Shown: positions 31,097 to 42,146 of the stretch, one piece after another | Numbering within the stretch: the first letter of the stretch is position 1 | Layout: each line of letters begins with the position of its first letter | Source: an uncultured Eubacterium sp. | Lineage (GTDB): Bacteria; Bacillota; Clostridia; Lachnospirales; Lachnospiraceae | Direction of reading: 5' to 3' | Assembly (NCBI GenBank): GCA_947642745.1 | Contig: CANRTU010000006.1 | Span: 1 to 64,000, forward strand | Length of the DNA: 64,000 nucleotides | The notes under the pieces: generated by a model | Seen by the model: the letters and a program-made list of their open reading frames with translations, nothing else | Databases searched by the model: none | Told to the model about the DNA's origin: nothing | Program-made: the position numbers and the translations under genes

Positions 31097-32728
31097 TTAA
31101 AATTGTATGTATACAAAATTGCTCCCACCCTGCTCCGGCCCATAAATGCCAAAAATTATAACAGCCATGATCGAAGCTACATAAAAAACACAGCGGACAG
31201 GCAGATACCAGCCGGCAATTTTCTCCCGTACGCACCCCTTTTCCTGCTGTATATCGACAAACCAGAGTATGCCGGCCGCAAAAAGCGCCAGCGCAAATTC
31301 TTTCCACTCCAGCCCCTGCTCATACAGCGTATTATCCACTAACTGCCATAATTTGGGCTGTGTCAGGATTCTTTTAAAAATCATTCCGGATACATGCAGA
31401 TCCCCCGGAACCGTAATGATCCTTCCGATACAAAACAGTAAAAACGTGCGTATTGTCCGGAATACTTTCCACCCTTTCTTTTCCAGATCCACATGCAGGA
31501 TCTTTGACATTTTTCTTATTTCCGGCGCAAACACTGTTGATAAAATAATCAGCGACCCCCAGTAAACGCCCCATACCAGATAACTGGCCCCTGTACCATG
31601 CCATAGCCCCGTTAACACCCAGACAACGGACAGAGGGACTACCGTCAGTACGGCACGGCCTGCCCTTTTACCAGCTTTCCTGCCTGCCATACCTGATAAA
31701 CGGATCAGGCGGGGTGAAATGACCAGAGGCATATAGACATAATCCCTGAACCATACGCCCAGTGTTATATGCCATCTGCGCCAGAATTCCGACGCTGATT
31801 CCGCAAAAAAAGGATGGTTAAAATTCTTTTCCAGAACAATACCAAACATCTGTGATACCCCGGCCGCAATGTCCATGCAGCCAGAAAAATCGCTGTAAAT
31901 CTGAACTGCTGATAAAATGACCGCTATACACAGTACCGCCCCGCCGGGCGCACCCTCATCTGAAAACACTGTGGCAGTAAACAAAGCAATGCGGTCAGCA
32001 ATAACCATTTTCTTAAAATATCCCCAGATGACAAGCTGTGCGCCAAAGCAAAAAGACCGGTAATCAAACCGATGCCCCTGATACAGATACCCTGCCAGTA
32101 TTCTGTGTTTTGCAACCGGCCCCTGCAATATTTTGGGAAAAAACAGGATAAACAGCAGCAGCTTAAAATAATTCCCTTCCGGCTGGTCCTTTTTCCAGTA
32201 TACATCCGCCAGATATCCAATTGATGAAAACGTATAATAAGAAATACCAAGCGGAACCACAAATCCGGACTTCCATTCCAGAAAGGAATGCAGCTTGCAA
32301 AATAACAGAATCACCAGCAGCACAATACTCCCTGCCATAAGATAAAACCGTGATTTTTTCTTCTGTTTATTACAATCTCCTTCCTGATCCATGCAGCCAG
32401 TACAAACGCCTGCACAATATACGATAAAAGACGTCATTAATACAAACACCAGCGTATTGACTCCGGCGGTACTGTAAAACGCAATACTGCCAGCCAGCAG
32501 CACCACCCACTGCACTCTGCCCGGTACAAGATAGTAAACAAACAGCAGGAGCAGTACAAACACTATAAAATAAAACGATAAAAACGACGGATTTAATGTA
32601 TGAAACCACTCGTCAAAGTGAAACTCTGTATATGGATTTGACGAAAACATCTGATACTCCTTCCTGGCATATTTGATAAACGCTTTCCGTGAGATCTGTC
32701 CGACGGTATGATACATCCTGCGGGTCAC
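31097..32728 (-). CDS. MBOAT family O-acyltransferase (AlgI/DltB-like)
   Basis: FFPKILQGPVAKH, FWRRWHITLGVWFRDYVYMPL, VWVLTGLWHGTGASYLVWG. Confidence 0.92.
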   Translation of the reverse strand: MTRRMYHTVGQISRKAFIKYARKEYQMFSSNPYTEFHFDEWFHTLNPSFLSFYFIVFVLLLLFVYYLVPGRVQWVVLLAGSIAFYSTAGVNTLVFVLMTSFIVYCAGVCTGCMDQEGDCNKQKKKSRFYLMAGSIVLLVILLFCKLHSFLEWKSGFVVPLGISYYTFSSIGYLADVYWKKDQPEGNYFKLLLFILFFPKILQGPVAKHRILAGYLYQGHRFDYRSFCFGAQLVIWGYFKKMVIADRIALFTATVFSDEGAPGGAVLCIAVILSAVQIYSDFSGCMDIAAGVSQMFGIVLEKNFNHPFFAESASEFWRRWHITLGVWFRDYVYMPLVISPRLIRLSGMAGRKAGKRAGRAVLTVVPLSVVWVLTGLWHGTGASYLVWGVYWGSLIILSTVFAPEIRKMSKILHVDLEKKGWKVFRTIRTFLLFCIGRIITVPGDLHVSGMIFKRILTQPKLWQLVDNTLYEQGLEWKEFALALFAAGILWFVDIQQEKGCVREKIAGWYLPVRCVFYVASIMAVIIFGIYGPEQGGSNFVYIQF

Positions 32729-35700
32729 AGGGCTGATTTTTCAGACAGATTTATATGTGTGATCTGATAGTCATCCATACGGCTAAAAACAATAATATCC
32801 ACAACCGTATCTGTCACTTTATTGTATACGACCAGGATAATCCCAACACCCGCAACTACTTTACTTTCTACTTTACTTTCCTCTTTTCCCTGTATCGTAA
32901 TTTCACATCCACTGTAGCCCCTCATAACTCCGATCTTTTTGGTGCCATGTATTACCTCTTCCGCCTTTTCCCTGTCACCGGCTGTCTCCTCTTCCATCCA
33001 TGTCAGCGTATCCAGCTGTTCCAGCGCATCCATAAGCTCTTCGTAGTTTTCTGAATCATCATCCTCTGTCCCATATGGTATAGCAAGGCAGGACACCTTT
33101 CCCTGTGCCAGTTCATCCAGATAGTCGTCCTTATCGCTGATACTCTGAAGCAGGCGGTCTGACAGCTTTGCCATTGCCACGTCCCATTCCCGGTAATCCT
33201 CATCTCCCCGGTGATCTGTGAGGGCGTAGCGCTCCCTGAGATAAGCGCCAAGGTATACACTGTCTTTCCTTACCCCATAAACATTCAAATGTGCGTTATC
33301 TTTATAAAAATCCCTGCGTGAAAAATTCAGTTCACGGTCTAAATCCGTAAAATTAATAAAAGGCACCTCATACGCTTCTGCGATCAGCGATACAGTATGA
33401 AAATAAGGCTGCTGCTGGTCCGCATTCATCGGCTGGGTCGATACAAACACCAGGGGGATATTGTTTTCCCTGCATAAACGGATGATCTTTTTCAGATAAT
33501 ATTCCTGCTTCTCACCAACCGCCAGATACTCTATGCAGTCGGCCCCTGTGTTCATCTGCGCATCCGCTCTCCCATATAAAGGGGCAGACCCTTTATCGAA
33601 TTCCAGCTCCCCGCTCCAGTTATAATGCATAAAATCGTTTTCTGACAATTCCCAATACCGGCCATGGAATAATGGAAATTGCAGAATAAAATCCAGCCTG
33701 TCTTCCATGCTGCAGGAAGCGGCTATGGCTTCTAATTTTATCAGGCCGTTTTTTAGCCCCGACGTATTGGTCATTTGCTGCTGATAGCCTGAAAACTCAT
33801 CCTGAAACCGCATGGAACTGACCTCAAAAACAACTACCTTTGGCGGATTTATTTTTAATGCCTCTTTCATAAAATAATAACTGTTCCATACCGGGCTGGT
33901 GTTTCCCCACAGGTTGTAAGCGCTGATTCCAAATTCATCCCATAAAATCCCCCCGTCGAGATTAATTCCTGTCCTGCTGCTGCCAACAAGCAGCACATCC
34001 ACACTTCCTTTTTCCTGCAGGTAATAGTTTTGCATCGTAGTAATACCATCGGTATTTTTATTCCTTAATGTATAGCAGGCCACATACATTGCTGTCAGCA
34101 GCAGGGCAGCACAAAGCATACATGATACCGCCCGCTTTGCGTATTCTGTCCGGTCATAAGTCAATGCTTCGTCAGACCGGTGGTTATTATACTCTTTTGC
34201 GCCTGCCTGTCTGTTCACCCATGAGCCGGGTAAAACAGCCAGCTTTCCCGAACGTAAGTATAAATTGCGCAGCGCTGCGGCTGCGGAAAGAACGCACAAT
34301 ATTACCAGGGCAAACCATGGCGCCCGCGAAAATAACTGATAATATTTTATGTATTCCGGTATGTAACCGGGGCCGAACCTGATCTGCCCATCCCCTGAAC
34401 CTGCGATATATATAAGCTCCCCAGTCTCTTTACCTGCCTCTCCTTCATAATCAGGGACTGTCCGGTAAATGCCCTTAACCGTATCAGCAGTCTCAGATTT
34501 GCTGATCAATTCTGATTCTGTAATTTCACCTGTAAATGTCCTGGGATTTACCAGCATGACGTCCCCGGTAGAAAAGCAGGATGTAATCATGCCAGACCCG
34601 TAAGATGATATGGATGCGGCAATCCCCTCTTTGCCGGAGACGGACACATCCCCCAGGTTAAGGCAGTATAGAATTTCCCCCGCAAAATTATCCGCCAGAC
34701 CCCCTGCCCGGTATTTCCCCCTTACCTTTGCCTTGTTATAACAGTTTATGATCCGTGCATTTCCACCTCCGTGGCTTGTAATGCTGCCTATGCATTCACC
34801 CCGGAACAAACCGCTTTCTATCCCCAGATTTCTTACTTCGCCTCCCAGTAAGGCAAAAATCCCGGCATACCTGTCCTCGCAGGACACATTATATATACAA
34901 TGCCCCTGCCCGTCATACGTTCCATTAAAAAATATCCCTTTTTTTACATCACCGATTGGTTTCCAGTTTTCCCCGTCCGGAAAATAAAGGTCCTGCGTCT
35001 GTTCAAAAAAATATCCGGCATAATTGACGCCTATATTTACACAATCCCTTAAACATGCCAGGTCTTCGCAGGAAGAAATTAAAAAGGGGTCTTCTTTCGT
35101 GCCCTTCCCGTCAAAACTGTATTTCTTCTCAGACAACGTAAGGAACTCCTGTTTCTTTTCTTCTCTTTCCTGCCGGAAAATATCCGGCTCATACGTGCTG
35201 TCAAAGCAGACGCCGCCTTCTTTCCATACCATAAAAACCGTATTGCCACGGGTAATCAGCTTTTCCTCTTTCTCTTTATCTGCTGTATACTGCTGAAAAA
35301 GGTTTTGATAAAACAGCTCCATGCATGACCCGGCCTCCCGCAGAGCTACAATACCGGAATCTGAGATAGTCCCTGAAAACGTACCATCATCCGTCAGCTT
35401 CTCTGCGTCCGCCGCATAACAGTAACGGATGTCCGCACTACCATATGAAGTAATCCCTGCCGTAACTACGCTCTCACCCGCACCTTCCACATGTCCGGAA
35501 TTCCAGCAGAACATAATAAGTCCCGGATAATTATCGGTAATCCCGCCAGCCCGGCTGTCCGCATATACATCCGCCTTATTATAACAATTAATAATCCTGG
35601 CTGTTCCTGTCCCATGGCTGGTAATACTTCCCGCACAGTTCCCCTGAAAATAGCCGCTTTCAATTCCCAGGTTCCTTACTTCCCCGCCTAAAAACGAAAA

Positions 35701-36057
35701 CAGTCCGGCATACTGGTTATTGCTGTAAATATTTGACAATGTATAGCCATCGCCGTTATACGTCCCCGCAAAAATATGACCCGACAGATCTCCAATCGGA
35801 ATCCAGTTTTCTCCGTCCGGAAAGAAAATATCCGCTGTCTGCTTAAAGAATACCCCTTCCAGACTATCCCCATCATTTACCATATCCCGGAGGCTGGATA
35901 GATCTTCGTACGAAGAAATGAGGTATGGGTCATCCGTTACCCCTCCCCCTTCCCAGACATCCTCCCGCCCTTCCGCTGATACTGGCGCTGCCCGGGCAAA
36001 TACCATTATGCACACCGCCATTAGCAGTATCCCCAAAAAACATATCTGCTTTTTCAT
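32725..36057 (-). CDS. Signal peptide - two GLUG-like repeat units - TM - SGNH/DltD-AlgJ-like domain protein
   Basis: N-terminal signal peptide; two units with LGGEVRNLGIESG.F.G.C.GSITSHG; C-terminal VLLVGSSRTGINLDGG ... FYKDNAHLNVYG; ATGA overlap with MBOAT gene. Confidence 0.8.
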   Translation of the reverse strand: MKKQICFLGILLMAVCIMVFARAAPVSAEGREDVWEGGGVTDDPYLISSYEDLSSLRDMVNDGDSLEGVFFKQTADIFFPDGENWIPIGDLSGHIFAGTYNGDGYTLSNIYSNNQYAGLFSFLGGEVRNLGIESGYFQGNCAGSITSHGTGTARIINCYNKADVYADSRAGGITDNYPGLIMFCWNSGHVEGAGESVVTAGITSYGSADIRYCYAADAEKLTDDGTFSGTISDSGIVALREAGSCMELFYQNLFQQYTADKEKEEKLITRGNTVFMVWKEGGVCFDSTYEPDIFRQEREEKKQEFLTLSEKKYSFDGKGTKEDPFLISSCEDLACLRDCVNIGVNYAGYFFEQTQDLYFPDGENWKPIGDVKKGIFFNGTYDGQGHCIYNVSCEDRYAGIFALLGGEVRNLGIESGLFRGECIGSITSHGGGNARIINCYNKAKVRGKYRAGGLADNFAGEILYCLNLGDVSVSGKEGIAASISSYGSGMITSCFSTGDVMLVNPRTFTGEITESELISKSETADTVKGIYRTVPDYEGEAGKETGELIYIAGSGDGQIRFGPGYIPEYIKYYQLFSRAPWFALVILCVLSAAAALRNLYLRSGKLAVLPGSWVNRQAGAKEYNNHRSDEALTYDRTEYAKRAVSCMLCAALLLTAMYVACYTLRNKNTDGITTMQNYYLQEKGSVDVLLVGSSRTGINLDGGILWDEFGISAYNLWGNTSPVWNSYYFMKEALKINPPKVVVFEVSSMRFQDEFSGYQQQMTNTSGLKNGLIKLEAIAASCSMEDRLDFILQFPLFHGRYWELSENDFMHYNWSGELEFDKGSAPLYGRADAQMNTGADCIEYLAVGEKQEYYLKKIIRLCRENNIPLVFVSTQPMNADQQQPYFHTVSLIAEAYEVPFINFTDLDRELNFSRRDFYKDNAHLNVYGVRKDSVYLGAYLRERYALTDHRGDEDYREWDVAMAKLSDRLLQSISDKDDYLDELAQGKVSCLAIPYGTEDDDSENYEELMDALEQLDTLTWMEEETAGDREKAEEVIHGTKKIGVMRGYSGCEITIQGKEESKVESKVVAGVGIILVVYNKVTDTVVDIIVFSRMDDYQITHINLSEKSAL

Positions 36058-36099
36058 AAGCTCTGTCCTCCTTCATATTCAGTTTAATCTAATATAGTG

Positions 36100-36124
36100 C
36101 GATTATCAATCCATATTTCAAATT
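36100..36124 (-). promoter_or_regulatory. Shared promoter-proximal motif upstream of GLUG-SGNH gene
   Basis: Minus AATTTGAAATATGGATTGATAATCG; matches 59254-59278 with two mismatches; TTGATA -17- TAAACT. Confidence 0.5.
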
Positions 36125-36249
36125 GCAGACGATAATATGTTGCCTGGGCGAAGTTTTGGAGACTATTTCCTGTTAAAAATTCACATATAATAGGATTTTT
36201 ACTCTAAAACTGTATTTAATAGTAAAATGGGACAAAAGGAGATCATTCT

Positions 36250-36663
36250 ATGAATCAGTTTGGAGACAGGTTACGGGAATTACGTGAAGAGCGGAATTTA
36301 AAACAACGGGATGTTGCACAGGCCCTTTCCATCAGCAATAAAGTCCTTTCCAGTTACGAACGCAACGTTGCGTTTCCTTCAATAGAAATGCTGAAAAGAA
36401 TCTGTGAATATTACAATGTATCTGCGGACTACCTGTTGCAGATTGATGTAAAAAAAGAAAAACCGGAAACCAGAAATTCTTTCCGGCTTGTCGCACTAAA
36501 CCCACATCAGATAAGGCTGCTTTCCTATTATGAACGGCTCAACACTGAAAACAAAGACGCTGTCCGTGGGGCAATGGTGCTTTATTATAAAGAACAGATG
36601 CGAAAAAAAAACGATACCCGGACGGATTCTGATGACGAAAAAAACAGCAGCCCACCACATTAA
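36250..36663 (+). CDS. XRE family helix-turn-helix regulator
   Basis: FGDRLRELREERNLKQRDVAQALSISNKVLSSYERNVAFPSIEMLKRICEYYNVSADYLL. Confidence 0.93.
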   Translation: MNQFGDRLRELREERNLKQRDVAQALSISNKVLSSYERNVAFPSIEMLKRICEYYNVSADYLLQIDVKKEKPETRNSFRLVALNPHQIRLLSYYERLNTENKDAVRGAMVLYYKEQMRKKNDTRTDSDDEKNSSPPH

Positions 36664-36963
36664 AAGACTCATGCGCAGCCATTCCATGAATAAACAAGAA
36701 GATAGCAGATCCTGTTTTTTCCAGGTTCATACTCTTAGTATACGCTATACTGTAAATGTTGTCAATTTATTTTTTACTAATCTAGTTCTGTTCTATTTCT
36801 TTGCGATTTTCTTTTGTCATGCCAGAAAATGAATCTGTCCCCGTTCCTTAAAGCATATCTGAAAAATGCTTTAAGGCAGTTTTCCGCTCCCAGCTTTGTA
36901 CCTTCAAGGTATATCACACTTTTCAGGATACAAGGCAGGGAGCTCAGATGACGAATACAATTT

Positions 36964-38229
36964 TCAGACACGCTCCCGTACAACGGGAACCAGAACAAGC
37001 AGAAAACATACGCTCACCAAAGCCATCAAAGCTGTGTACAATACCGCTGCGCCAGACATCTGATACGCTTCCACTACCACATTCGCACAGGCCATCGCCA
37101 GGACCGATATCCCGGCATAAATCCATACCAGGACTTTCTGGCGGCGGATAATTGTAATTACCGCATTCAGCAATCCTGAAAGTCCCAGGAAACCGCCTCC
37201 CAGCAGCAGGATCAGCAGTTCCCTTTTATACGGCTTCAAATCTGCATGATACAAAAACGAGAGAACAGGTATCCCGAATAAATCCGCCCCCAGGATACAT
37301 ACGCCCGTAATTCCGGCTACTGCCAGAACCTGAACTCCGACCTGCTTTAAAAATTCTTTCTTCCTGCCCTCACTCCACAACCGGGATATCTGATAAAGCA
37401 TAGGATTAAAAATAAAGTTATTCAAAAGTCCTATCACAAACACCGGCATCGAAACAAATCCATAGCAGGCCTGTAGTTCGTCCGATAGCAGTGCGTCAAT
37501 GGCATATTTGGGTATATTTCCAATATATACGGATAAAAAACTGCCGGCAAATAGTGGAAAACAGTTTTTGAGCAGCGCCAGCAAATGTTCTCTGTTAAAC
37601 TCCGGCTGTTCCCTGTATGGTACGCATGTCCACTTCAAAAAAACAACCATCACGACAACAGTCACCCCGGCTGCCGCAACAAGCGCCACCAGCTGTTTTT
37701 TTACCAGTATCAGCAAACCCGCATATACAGCAATTGTAATCAATAGCCGGATTGTCATTGCCTTAGACGCAATGTCCAGACGCCCCCGCCGCTGATACTC
37801 CCCAAAGTACACATCCTCGGCCGCATCAGGTATTTTTAACAGGCACATCCAGATAATCACCATACTCTTTTCAAAAGTATAATGCCTTGTAACGGACAAT
37901 ACCGCCACATACGTACAGGATGCCGCCAGCATGGCGGCTATTGACACATATCTTGTATGCAGGTAATCCCGGAAGGAAAACTGCCCCTCCACGTCAGAAA
38001 CCTGATAATTGCGCATACCATACTTCCCGATATTTAAAAACAAATTGGCGTTCACATTTGCGATTGTAAAAATCCCCGCTTCCGCAAGGCCTGCCGTCCT
38101 GGTTATTATCATCAGCAGAATCACCGACTGGAAGGCCATAATCATACTTCCCGCCATGTTCCAGACAAAACTGTCACGTGCGATATTGTTACTTTGCAAA
38201 AGAAATTTCTTTAATGTCATTGGCTTCAA
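36964..38229 (-). CDS. Polysaccharide flippase (Wzx/MOP superfamily)
   Basis: Multi-TM protein, MIMAFQSVILLMIITRTAGLAEAGIFTIANVNANLFLNIGKYG N-terminus. Confidence 0.82.
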   Translation of the reverse strand: MKPMTLKKFLLQSNNIARDSFVWNMAGSMIMAFQSVILLMIITRTAGLAEAGIFTIANVNANLFLNIGKYGMRNYQVSDVEGQFSFRDYLHTRYVSIAAMLAASCTYVAVLSVTRHYTFEKSMVIIWMCLLKIPDAAEDVYFGEYQRRGRLDIASKAMTIRLLITIAVYAGLLILVKKQLVALVAAAGVTVVVMVVFLKWTCVPYREQPEFNREHLLALLKNCFPLFAGSFLSVYIGNIPKYAIDALLSDELQACYGFVSMPVFVIGLLNNFIFNPMLYQISRLWSEGRKKEFLKQVGVQVLAVAGITGVCILGADLFGIPVLSFLYHADLKPYKRELLILLLGGGFLGLSGLLNAVITIIRRQKVLVWIYAGISVLAMACANVVVEAYQMSGAAVLYTALMALVSVCFLLVLVPVVRERV

Positions 38230-41021
38230 ATCTCTTTACATAAAACAGGATATGATCCGCCCTTTACAAATTCCCAGGGAACCAGATCAATTTCATACGT
38301 CAAAGAATTCTGAAGGTTTATTCTTCCGTCTGTATACATACTGCTATCCGGGCTATTCATATCTGTAACCAGCTGATTCAGCTTATTTAACAAAATAAAC
38401 GAAGACATATATTTTTTAGTACAGCGCATAACATTCAGATTTCCTACATTTCCTACGATCTGCGGATGTAACGCTCCGGATAATGAATACACATTTTCTA
38501 TACTGCCTGCATAATACGACACTCCGCCTGCTGTTTCCATGCCATAGATCTCCCCGGTACTAATACAATTGGCAATATTACCGCTGAAATTGTCAGCAAT
38601 GCCGCCTGCCCGCAGGCCGTTCACATCAGCATCTGTATAACAATTCACAATTGCGGCCTGATGGTCAACAGAATGGCTGGCTATAACACCCACGCAGCTG
38701 CCTGCAAATCTGCTATTAATAATACCTAAATTACATACAATTCCACCCAGCTGTCCAAACAATCCTATATTATCATTTTTCGTACAAACAATATTTGATA
38801 TCGTATGTCCCCGGCCATCATAAATACCTTTAAAATAAAATCCGCTGTTAAATTCTCCGATCGGGTTCCACGGCCTCATAAAGGGTGTATTTGACAAATC
38901 CAGATCGACAGTCTGCCTGAAATAAATTCCCGCACAATCATTTCCGTTTTTTACCCATTTTTGCAGGCGCATCAGATCACCTGTATTCTGGATCAGATAT
39001 GGCATATCCTTCGTACCGTGTCCATCAAAACTATCTTTTATTAATTCCTGATTTTTCTTATAATATAATAAAAAGCTGTTTCCCTGTGCGGATTGTACTC
39101 TTCCATAAAATGTATATCCATATATCTGTGTAAAACCCAGCAAAAAATTCCGCATTTTATGCGTCGCTGAAATATTTCCATTTCGAAACGCATGATCATG
39201 TGCCCGGTAAACATCCTGAGCTGTTTCATAAATTAAAACTGCTTTCGGCGGATTTTGTTCCAGCACATCCATATCCTGTATAATTGATTCATCTGAAACA
39301 ACATCCATCCACTGTACTTTTGCACGGACACCCGGATCTTTTCGATTACAGAGATTATAAAAAACTGGTATGTGCGGAAAACAATAAATTGCATCTCCAT
39401 CTTTTGTGTTTTCCTCCAGAACGCCGCATATTTCTTCATATGCCTGCCGTGTTTCAGCAGACATCCGTATTCCTTCTAACATATCTATACTGCTTAAATT
39501 ATCGTTGCTCCAAAATTCTGGTTCCGTCAGTCCCCACCAGTTATATGTACAAACCATTTTCTTTGCAGCGGATTGAATCGTAATCAAAAAAGCTGCCGTA
39601 ACTATGATAAGCTTTGCCGCTTTTGACAATATATTACATCCGGCCGTAAAACCGTCTGCTGTTTTTTCTAAACAAAAATTACAAACCTCCAATAATAAAG
39701 CCACTAACCATGCGACTCCGATAGTGGCCTGCCCTTCCGCTAACCCACCGCACATGATACAGCTGTAAGAAACCGCAAAATACGAACCTGCCACTGTCAT
39801 AAACAATAATTCCTGTTCCAAAAATTCTTTTTTAATTATAAACCGGCTAAGCGCATGAACGGAACAGCAAAAAAATAATGGTACTATCATTAAAAAAACC
39901 GCATATGGACTCAGATACGCATAACCAGCCATTCGCTCTGCAATTCCTTTCTTATTTACAGAAAGTATTAAAACTTCAACGATTACCATACAAAACAAAA
40001 AAGCCCACATTTGATCAAAATACGTGTTTTTACCCGCCGGCAAAAATAACTTTGACACAGCTCCTTCCGTGTTTCGCAATTCTGGAACCGTTCCCCTCTT
40101 TTTCAAATAAGAATATTTAAATACACAGAATAGCGCCAGGAACAGCAATACAAAAAGCGACAGATTCATAGCGCTTTTGAAATAACCCATGTTATTTATA
40201 AATCCTCCAAAAAGGATTGCGGAAACCCCTCCCTTCGCAGCAACAGCATTTGAACCAGCCAGTTTCAGGAACGGAAAAAAACTGCCATTTAACAGGAGGA
40301 TTACCAAAACTATAAAAACCGGAACGCAAAATCCACACAGAAAAAAACCAAGGCTTTTTAAAATTGCTTTCCATGGTTTAAATGCAAAAAGGCCGACTGT
40401 AAAAAGTAAAATCAACGCATATGCTGCATATACCAGACCGTTATTCTGCTTTGTCAAAACTATCCCCGCATTGGAAATTCCCGCAATCAACAGATACTGG
40501 TCATAACGGCTCTGACTTTCTACCCGCAATTGTTTTACTGCTTTTACCAGAAACAATACTGTCAGACACGTAAATATATCCATGAACCGCACATAATCAT
40601 AAAACACCTGCACAACTTCTGACTGCATATAAAATACAGATGCTATGGCGGCAATACAGGCAAAAGAATCCCGGAACAGTTCCCGCATAATAAAGAAAAC
40701 CAGGCATCCAATCAGGCAGTAAAAAATTATTCCAACCACACGTAATACAATAATTTTGTATCCAAAAACCCCCGTCACAAACGCAATGAAATAAAGGTAC
40801 AAAGGGGTGTATAAATAATCAAAATCCCTGTATGCAGCCTCTCCATTATGAATACATTCCGCATAATATGTATACCACCCTTCAGCAAAAGGCATCGTTT
40901 TATCAAACATAATAAACGCATATAACCCTGTAACAAGAAGGATTCCAAGCAGGTACCTGCATTTAAATATAACTTCCCGAACTGTAAGAACTGCCTTTCG
41001 GCCATTTATTCCCGGCATCAT
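38226..41021 (-). CDS. GT-C-like polytopic membrane glycosyltransferase fused to C-terminal GLUG-like domain
   Basis: ~11 TM N-terminus with EAAYRDFDYLYTPLYLY; C-terminus IGLFGQLGGIVCNLGIINSRFAGSCVGVIASH...NCYTDADVNGLRAGGIADNFSGNIANC. Confidence 0.75.
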   Translation of the reverse strand: MMPGINGRKAVLTVREVIFKCRYLLGILLVTGLYAFIMFDKTMPFAEGWYTYYAECIHNGEAAYRDFDYLYTPLYLYFIAFVTGVFGYKIIVLRVVGIIFYCLIGCLVFFIMRELFRDSFACIAAIASVFYMQSEVVQVFYDYVRFMDIFTCLTVLFLVKAVKQLRVESQSRYDQYLLIAGISNAGIVLTKQNNGLVYAAYALILLFTVGLFAFKPWKAILKSLGFFLCGFCVPVFIVLVILLLNGSFFPFLKLAGSNAVAAKGGVSAILFGGFINNMGYFKSAMNLSLFVLLFLALFCVFKYSYLKKRGTVPELRNTEGAVSKLFLPAGKNTYFDQMWAFLFCMVIVEVLILSVNKKGIAERMAGYAYLSPYAVFLMIVPLFFCCSVHALSRFIIKKEFLEQELLFMTVAGSYFAVSYSCIMCGGLAEGQATIGVAWLVALLLEVCNFCLEKTADGFTAGCNILSKAAKLIIVTAAFLITIQSAAKKMVCTYNWWGLTEPEFWSNDNLSSIDMLEGIRMSAETRQAYEEICGVLEENTKDGDAIYCFPHIPVFYNLCNRKDPGVRAKVQWMDVVSDESIIQDMDVLEQNPPKAVLIYETAQDVYRAHDHAFRNGNISATHKMRNFLLGFTQIYGYTFYGRVQSAQGNSFLLYYKKNQELIKDSFDGHGTKDMPYLIQNTGDLMRLQKWVKNGNDCAGIYFRQTVDLDLSNTPFMRPWNPIGEFNSGFYFKGIYDGRGHTISNIVCTKNDNIGLFGQLGGIVCNLGIINSRFAGSCVGVIASHSVDHQAAIVNCYTDADVNGLRAGGIADNFSGNIANCISTGEIYGMETAGGVSYYAGSIENVYSLSGALHPQIVGNVGNLNVMRCTKKYMSSFILLNKLNQLVTDMNSPDSSMYTDGRINLQNSLTYEIDLVPWEFVKGGSYPVLCKEI

Positions 41022-41119
41022 ACATCATCCTTTCCAGGTTATGAACAATTATGAATCGCAGCTATTCTAATTACAAATATAATAACAACTGAACTCATCC
41101 ATAAAAAACATTTTTATGT

Positions 41120-42145
41120 TCACTTTTCATCCATACCCTGTTCATTTAATTCCCTGACTTTCTCACTATGTAAAGAATCAATTCCAGAATTAATTTTATC
41201 CTGATCACCGAAATTAATCCTCTCCTGTTCAATCACTAAAGGTCTGTTAATGATACGCTGGTTCATGCTGCTAATATATTCCCCTAAAAAACCTAAAAAA
41301 AATAATTGTACGGATCCCAGAAAAAACATGCCGATCAGAATCGGGGCCATACCTGCCGCAAACTGTTCCCAGAAAAGCAATTTCAGCACCAGATATACAA
41401 TCGCTGCCACAGTGCTGACAAATCCGCAGGCAATACCGGAAAATGTCGCTATCCGCATCCCCACTTTTGTATAAGTCGTAACGCTCAGCATCGCCGCATC
41501 ATAAAGTGTATACCAGTTATTATGTGTTTTCCCTGCCCTCCGTGCCGGCTGCTCATAAGGTATTTTTTTTATACCATAACCAAACTCCGCTACAATCCCT
41601 CTTAAAAAAGGCATCGGATCTTTCAGCTGCCGCAGTACTTCTATAAATTCATGGTCATATAACCCAGAACCTGTAAAATGCTCGATCAGCTCAATGCTGG
41701 AAAATTTTTGTAGTAATTTATAGTACATGCTCCTCAGCCTGTATACAATCATATTCTCTTTGCTTCCTGTCTTAACACCAATCACAATTTTATATCCATT
41801 TTCCCACTCTTTTACATACTGTGGGATCAGCTCCACCGGATCCTGGAAATCACAGCACATACCAATTGTACAGTCACCGCTCGTTTGCAGCATACCATGG
41901 TAGGGGGAATTAAACTGTCCGAAATTCTTCGCATTAAATATAACCCTGACCCTGGGATTCTCAGCGCAGATCTGACGAAGCAGCGTCCTCGTCGCATCTC
42001 TGGAATCATTGTCTATAAATAAAAGCTCATAATCATATTCCGGAAGCTGTTCCCGGAAAATATCCGCTATTGCCCTGCTCATTGGAACAACATTTTCTTC
42101 TTCATTGTAACATGGAATCATAACGCTTATTTTTTTCATTTGCAT
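41120..42145 (-). CDS. GT2 glycosyltransferase, DPMS/GtrB-like with C-terminal TM pair
   Basis: ISVMIPCYNEEENV, MCCDFQDPVELIPQ; C-terminal two TM; start set to ATG after AGGGGTGTAAA. Confidence 0.88.
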   Translation of the reverse strand: MQMKKISVMIPCYNEEENVVPMSRAIADIFREQLPEYDYELLFIDNDSRDATRTLLRQICAENPRVRVIFNAKNFGQFNSPYHGMLQTSGDCTIGMCCDFQDPVELIPQYVKEWENGYKIVIGVKTGSKENMIVYRLRSMYYKLLQKFSSIELIEHFTGSGLYDHEFIEVLRQLKDPMPFLRGIVAEFGYGIKKIPYEQPARRAGKTHNNWYTLYDAAMLSVTTYTKVGMRIATFSGIACGFVSTVAAIVYLVLKLLFWEQFAAGMAPILIGMFFLGSVQLFFLGFLGEYISSMNQRIINRPLVIEQERINFGDQDKINSGIDSLHSEKVRELNEQGMDEK

Positions 42146-42146
42146 T

